Assembly (NCBI RefSeq): GCF_041538065.1
Contig: NZ_JBGORW010000006.1
Span: 62,001 to 126,000, forward strand
DNA from: Leptotrichia hongkongensis
GTDB taxonomy: Bacteria; Fusobacteriota; Fusobacteriia; Fusobacteriales; Leptotrichiaceae
Direction of reading: 5' to 3'
DNA: 64,000 nt
A program made the translations under genes and the position numbers. Under the pieces are notes generated by a model. That model saw only the letters and a list, made by a program, of their open reading frames with translations. It did not search any database and had not been told where the DNA came from. Of the stretch, positions 61,281 through 64,000 are shown in pieces. Within the stretch, counting starts at the first letter, position 1; each line of letters opens with the position of its first letter.

Positions 61281-62228
61281 TTATTTTAAAATTTTGTATT
61301 CAATAACATAATCTCCCTGACTTCGTAGCCACATTTCGGCTCCAAAACTTCCATAAACTTCGATTTTTACAGTATAAACTGTAGTTTCCCGATTATTTCC
61401 CTTAACTATTTTTTTATCTAGTATTTCTGCAGTTGGAAATTTATCAAGCACATACTCGATATAGCCTCTGTATTTAAATTCTATTCTTGTAAAAGGCCCT
61501 GAGTGCATAAAATGTATATATTTTCTAAATTCACCATCTTTAAATTTTTTAGAATAATTCAAAATCTTAAATTTCTTGCCAGTATTTTCAATTTCAGTAA
61601 TTCTATCAACCCTGAAAATTGCAGGGTATTCTTCTTTGTTCTCGATGTATGCAATTAAGTAAAAGTAGTATTCAGAAAACATTACGGACAAAGGCTTTAT
61701 ATTGTAATTTTTACCTTGTTTATCTTTTGTAGTGTAATTCATATTTATTAATTCCTGATTTTTTATATGCTGTGCTAAATTCCAGATAACTGTGAGCAGA
61801 TTTTGTCCGTGCTGTAAAGGGATATAATTCGATTTTTCGCTATTGATAAGACCTTTTATTGTTTCTCTGTCATTTCCTGATGAGTGATTAATTAACTTAT
61901 TTATTAATGTTTGAGTTTCATTTTCGTTAAATGCTCTGCTTTCAAGTATAATTTTACTTATTGCTAAAAGCTCTTTATTAGTAAAAGAATTTTCACTATT
62001 TTCTTCAAGATAATACCCTTTTTTAGATTTGGAATACTTTATTTCTGCTCCATTTTCTTCCAAAAAGTAGACTCTCAAAGTTTCTATATCTCTTTGAACT
62101 GTTTTTATATCAATGTTAAATTCGTTAGCTAAATCAGTTCCATTTAATATTTCCTTCTGATACAACCTTTTTATTATTTTTAGTATTCTAATTGATTTTT
62201 CTTCAGAATTTTGATTTTTCTCCGCCAT
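61281..62228 (-). CDS. WYL domain transcriptional regulator (DeoR-like HTH)
   Basis: This 315-residue regulator has an N-terminal helix-turn-helix (IRILKIIKRLYQKEILNGTDLANEFNIDIKTVQRDIETLR) and a WYL domain (PLSVMFSEYYFYLIAYIENKEEYPAIFRVDRI), with a WCX-like C-terminus. WYL proteins sense nucleic acid or nucleotides and often control defence loci. ATG at 62228 has AAAGG 7-8 bases upstream; the TTG two codons earlier was rejected. Its promoter lies over the stop codon of the upstream gene, and it leads the FtsZ-like and nuclease genes. Confidence 0.9.
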   Translation of the reverse strand: MAEKNQNSEEKSIRILKIIKRLYQKEILNGTDLANEFNIDIKTVQRDIETLRVYFLEENGAEIKYSKSKKGYYLEENSENSFTNKELLAISKIILESRAFNENETQTLINKLINHSSGNDRETIKGLINSEKSNYIPLQHGQNLLTVIWNLAQHIKNQELINMNYTTKDKQGKNYNIKPLSVMFSEYYFYLIAYIENKEEYPAIFRVDRITEIENTGKKFKILNYSKKFKDGEFRKYIHFMHSGPFTRIEFKYRGYIEYVLDKFPTAEILDKKIVKGNNRETTVYTVKIEVYGSFGAEMWLRSQGDYVIEYKILK

Positions 62229-62266
62229 AATCAAGCCTTTCGTACATTTTTTTATTCTATGCTTTA

Positions 62267-62294
62267 ATTATAACTTTATTTCTTACTTTGTCAA
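62267..62294 (-). promoter_or_regulatory. promoter of the WYL operon
   Basis: On the minus strand TTGACA (62294-62289), 16 bases, then TATAAT (62272-62267): both consensus. The -35 box overlaps the stop codon of the upstream gene (62291). Confidence 0.75.
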
Positions 62295-63412
62295 ATAATC
62301 AAAATTTTCTTTTCTAAAAACCAAATACCACCTTTTTTCCTTCCATCTTTAATATATTTATCGTATTCATCTTTTATATCTAAACTACCTCTCTCTTCAT
62401 TAAATTTTTCTATTTTTTCTGTTATTTCATCCAATATTTTCTTTATTTTATTCACCGAAGTATCTTTATCTACTTTTAAATAAAATAATGGAACTTCTTT
62501 CTCTTTTAAGTCAACTTCTTCCAAATAAATTTTTTGAAAATCTGGAAATATATTTTTTAATTCATATTGAACTGATTCAAACATATCTTCTTGCAATTCA
62601 TCAAGATGGAACCAATTTAACACATACAGTATATCAAATTCTCTATTTCTATTTTTTTTATATACACATTCTACAAAAAATTCATCTTTTATCCACTTTA
62701 TACATTCATTATTTCTATATATACCATAATTTTCTCTTTTTTTATCAAAATGCCACTTCAAAATACGGTATAATGATAAAATATTAAAAGAGCCATAACC
62801 CTTTTCATTCACTTCTCGCATGAGCTGATTATAATAACTATCAAAAATACTGTCATCAATGTCTTTTCTAAAAGTTTCTAAAAATTCTAAAAATCTTTCT
62901 CCACCATACATAATAATTTTTTCTCCTGCTTCTTCTTTTTCATAATTAGAAATTTTATCAGGAGTAAAGTATACAATTTTTATTTTATCTGTCTCATTAT
63001 TTCCTAAATTTTCATTTATTTTAAATAATTGAACTGCTTCTTGAGTATATTCAAAAAAATATGGTATAAATTCTTCATAGCAAAAACATTTGAAAAATAT
63101 ATATTTTCTTTTGTCCTTTTTCTTTCTATCTACAATTAATAAAAGTGTATATTCATCTAGAATTCTATTAATAAAATGCTCATATTTATTCGGAATATAA
63201 TAACTAGAATAGCATATTTCAATATCTTCTGTGTCTAGTTTCTCTTTCAAAATTTCCTCAATAAATTTTTTTGCCATATTTCTTAAAGCTATTTTGTTAG
63301 TACTACCCACTGTATCAACATTTAACCATTTTAGCATCCAGTATAAAAAAATATCATCGTCAAATTTTGTATTGTAAAAAGCATCATTTTCAATTAATTT
63401 TAAATTGCTCAT
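62291..63412 (-). CDS. degenerate PD-(D/E)XK nuclease family paralogue
   Basis: The 373-residue product has the same layout as the intact nuclease: FDDDIFLYWMLKWLNVD for SQDAFICWCLNWLNYED, IALRNMAKKFIEEI for ALAVDLLKEF, and IFDSYYNQLMREVNEKG for LDSYYVYLVEKL. The catalytic segment is altered: TLLLIVDRKKK and KYIFFKCF replace KIDILVVF and YIIEDKVNS, so Asp, Glu and Lys are all lost. It may be a partner or a decoy rather than an enzyme. AAGGAGA precedes the start. A TATAAT box (about 63447-63442) lies upstream. Confidence 0.65.
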   Translation of the reverse strand: MSNLKLIENDAFYNTKFDDDIFLYWMLKWLNVDTVGSTNKIALRNMAKKFIEEILKEKLDTEDIEICYSSYYIPNKYEHFINRILDEYTLLLIVDRKKKDKRKYIFFKCFCYEEFIPYFFEYTQEAVQLFKINENLGNNETDKIKIVYFTPDKISNYEKEEAGEKIIMYGGERFLEFLETFRKDIDDSIFDSYYNQLMREVNEKGYGSFNILSLYRILKWHFDKKRENYGIYRNNECIKWIKDEFFVECVYKKNRNREFDILYVLNWFHLDELQEDMFESVQYELKNIFPDFQKIYLEEVDLKEKEVPLFYLKVDKDTSVNKIKKILDEITEKIEKFNEERGSLDIKDEYDKYIKDGRKKGGIWFLEKKILII

Positions 63413-63477
63413 AATAATTGTCTCCTTATAATATTTTTTACATTATACTTTTTATAAAGGACATATTTTGTCTGTCT

Positions 63478-63522
63478 AAAAAAAAATTGTGTAATTCTCT
63501 AAATTTTAGAGTTTTACACAAA
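63478..63522 (-). terminator. terminator of the cbiT-like gene
   Basis: On the minus strand TGTGTAA (63520-63514) pairs with TTACACA (63494-63488), with an inner CTCTAAA/TTTAGAG pair, followed by nine T residues. Confidence 0.8.
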
Positions 63523-63544
63523 TTTAAATTATTATTTTTATTTA

Positions 63545-64000
63545 TTATTTCTTCGCAGTAATCACATAAATTGGATTTTCTGCCATCATCATATTAAAAT
63601 CCTTAACTTTTCTATTTTTACTTACGATAATCTGACAAATATCCACATCTTTAAAATTGTATTTTTTCAGTTCCTCAACAGCCGTAGATATATTTTCTAG
63701 TACAATAAAGTTTAGTACTAAAATCCCATCTTCAACAAGGTTATCATAAGAATATTTTATAATTTCCACTAGATTTCCAGCCGAACCTCCAATAAAAATT
63801 TTATTAAACTTTGTATTTAAGTCTTTTAGTCCATCTGGAGCCATTCCTTTTATTATATTAAGATTTTCTAATCCAAATTTTTCTTTATTTTTATGAATCA
63901 ACTCAACTGCCTCATCATTCCTCTCAATTACAAAAACTTTTCCGTTTCGTGCAAATCTTGCCATTTCCATACTAACAGAACCTGTTCCGCCACCAATGTC
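63545..64000 (-). CDS. cbiT: CbiT-like precorrin methyltransferase, 3' part only
   Basis: The visible 151 codons begin with DIGGGTGSVSMEMARF, SAM motif I of the CbiT/CobL C-terminal family; the gene runs off the right edge. Further blocks are VFVIERNDEAVELIHKN, GMAPDGL and FIGGSAGNLVEIIKYS, typical of cobalt-precorrin-6B C15-methyltransferase (decarboxylating). It acts in anaerobic cobalamin synthesis, and its neighbours lie outside the window. A general methyltransferase is less likely given the GGSAGNL motif. Confidence 0.85.
   Translation of the reverse strand, partial: DIGGGTGSVSMEMARFARNGKVFVIERNDEAVELIHKNKEKFGLENLNIIKGMAPDGLKDLNTKFNKIFIGGSAGNLVEIIKYSYDNLVEDGILVLNFIVLENISTAVEELKKYNFKDVDICQIIVSKNRKVKDFNMMMAENPIYVITAKK

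Noticed and set aside
1..64000. CRISPR arrays, rRNA and tRNA genes
   Set aside because: No regularly spaced direct repeats, no rRNA-like conserved blocks and no cloverleaf with a GGTTCGAATC-type T arm were seen on either strand.

Overview
The window is low-GC DNA that reads like a chromosome of Fusobacteriota, most likely Leptotrichia or a close relative. This is inferred from gene content. A Gram-negative envelope set (two LptF/LptG-type permeases, LptB, TatAC) sits beside a PolC-type replicative polymerase, a type III glutamine synthetase and a class I fructose-bisphosphate aldolase. No rRNA, tRNA or CRISPR array was recognised.

Layout. 1-6.7 kb: 5' part of glnN, a MATE exporter with an HxlR regulator, a RelE/RHH toxin-antitoxin pair with a clear operator, a secreted protein, a membrane-protein gene broken by a 10-bp duplication, and 2,3-butanediol dehydrogenase. 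7.2-23.1 kb: a long leftward housekeeping block with accDA, a pseudouridine synthase, rodA, an M16 peptidase, two lptF/G genes, a cvpA-like gene, alr, secDF, ruvX, alaS and lptB. 23.6-32.7 kb: a small unknown gene, a queuosine-type transporter coupled to a radical SAM protein, two paralogous L,D-transpeptidase-like secreted proteins, a MalY/PatB lyase with a flavin-split-barrel protein, and fhs with a structured leader. 33-49 kb: polC, fba, yebC, trmN6-like, a methyltransferase between inverted MITEs, murA, a YueI-like gene, a membrane protein, a Xer recombinase, recN and nadK. 50.4-55.3 kb: a rightward iron-uptake operon efeO-efeB-efeU-tatC-tatA, whose Tat genes can export the Tat-dependent EfeB.

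55.3-63.4 kb is the accessory region. Two IS630-type copies flank a cyclase gene, one being an exact 568-bp internal deletion derivative of the other. A frameshifted pspC gene follows. Then comes a leftward island encoding a degenerate PD-(D/E)XK-family protein, a WYL-domain regulator, a divergent FtsZ-like protein without the GTP-binding G-box, an intact PD-(D/E)XK nuclease and an N-terminally truncated paralogue of that nuclease. This island is the best candidate for an undescribed system: a regulated nuclease plus FtsZ-like cassette that may act on division or invading DNA. The window ends inside a cbiT-like cobalamin gene.

Many intergenic gaps carry dispersed repeats: REP-like hairpins with a conserved loop and co-varying stems, roughly 110-bp and 135-bp TA-flanked MITEs, and a structured repeat with the core CCTATGGCTAGTC. 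They occupy most of the longer gene-free stretches.
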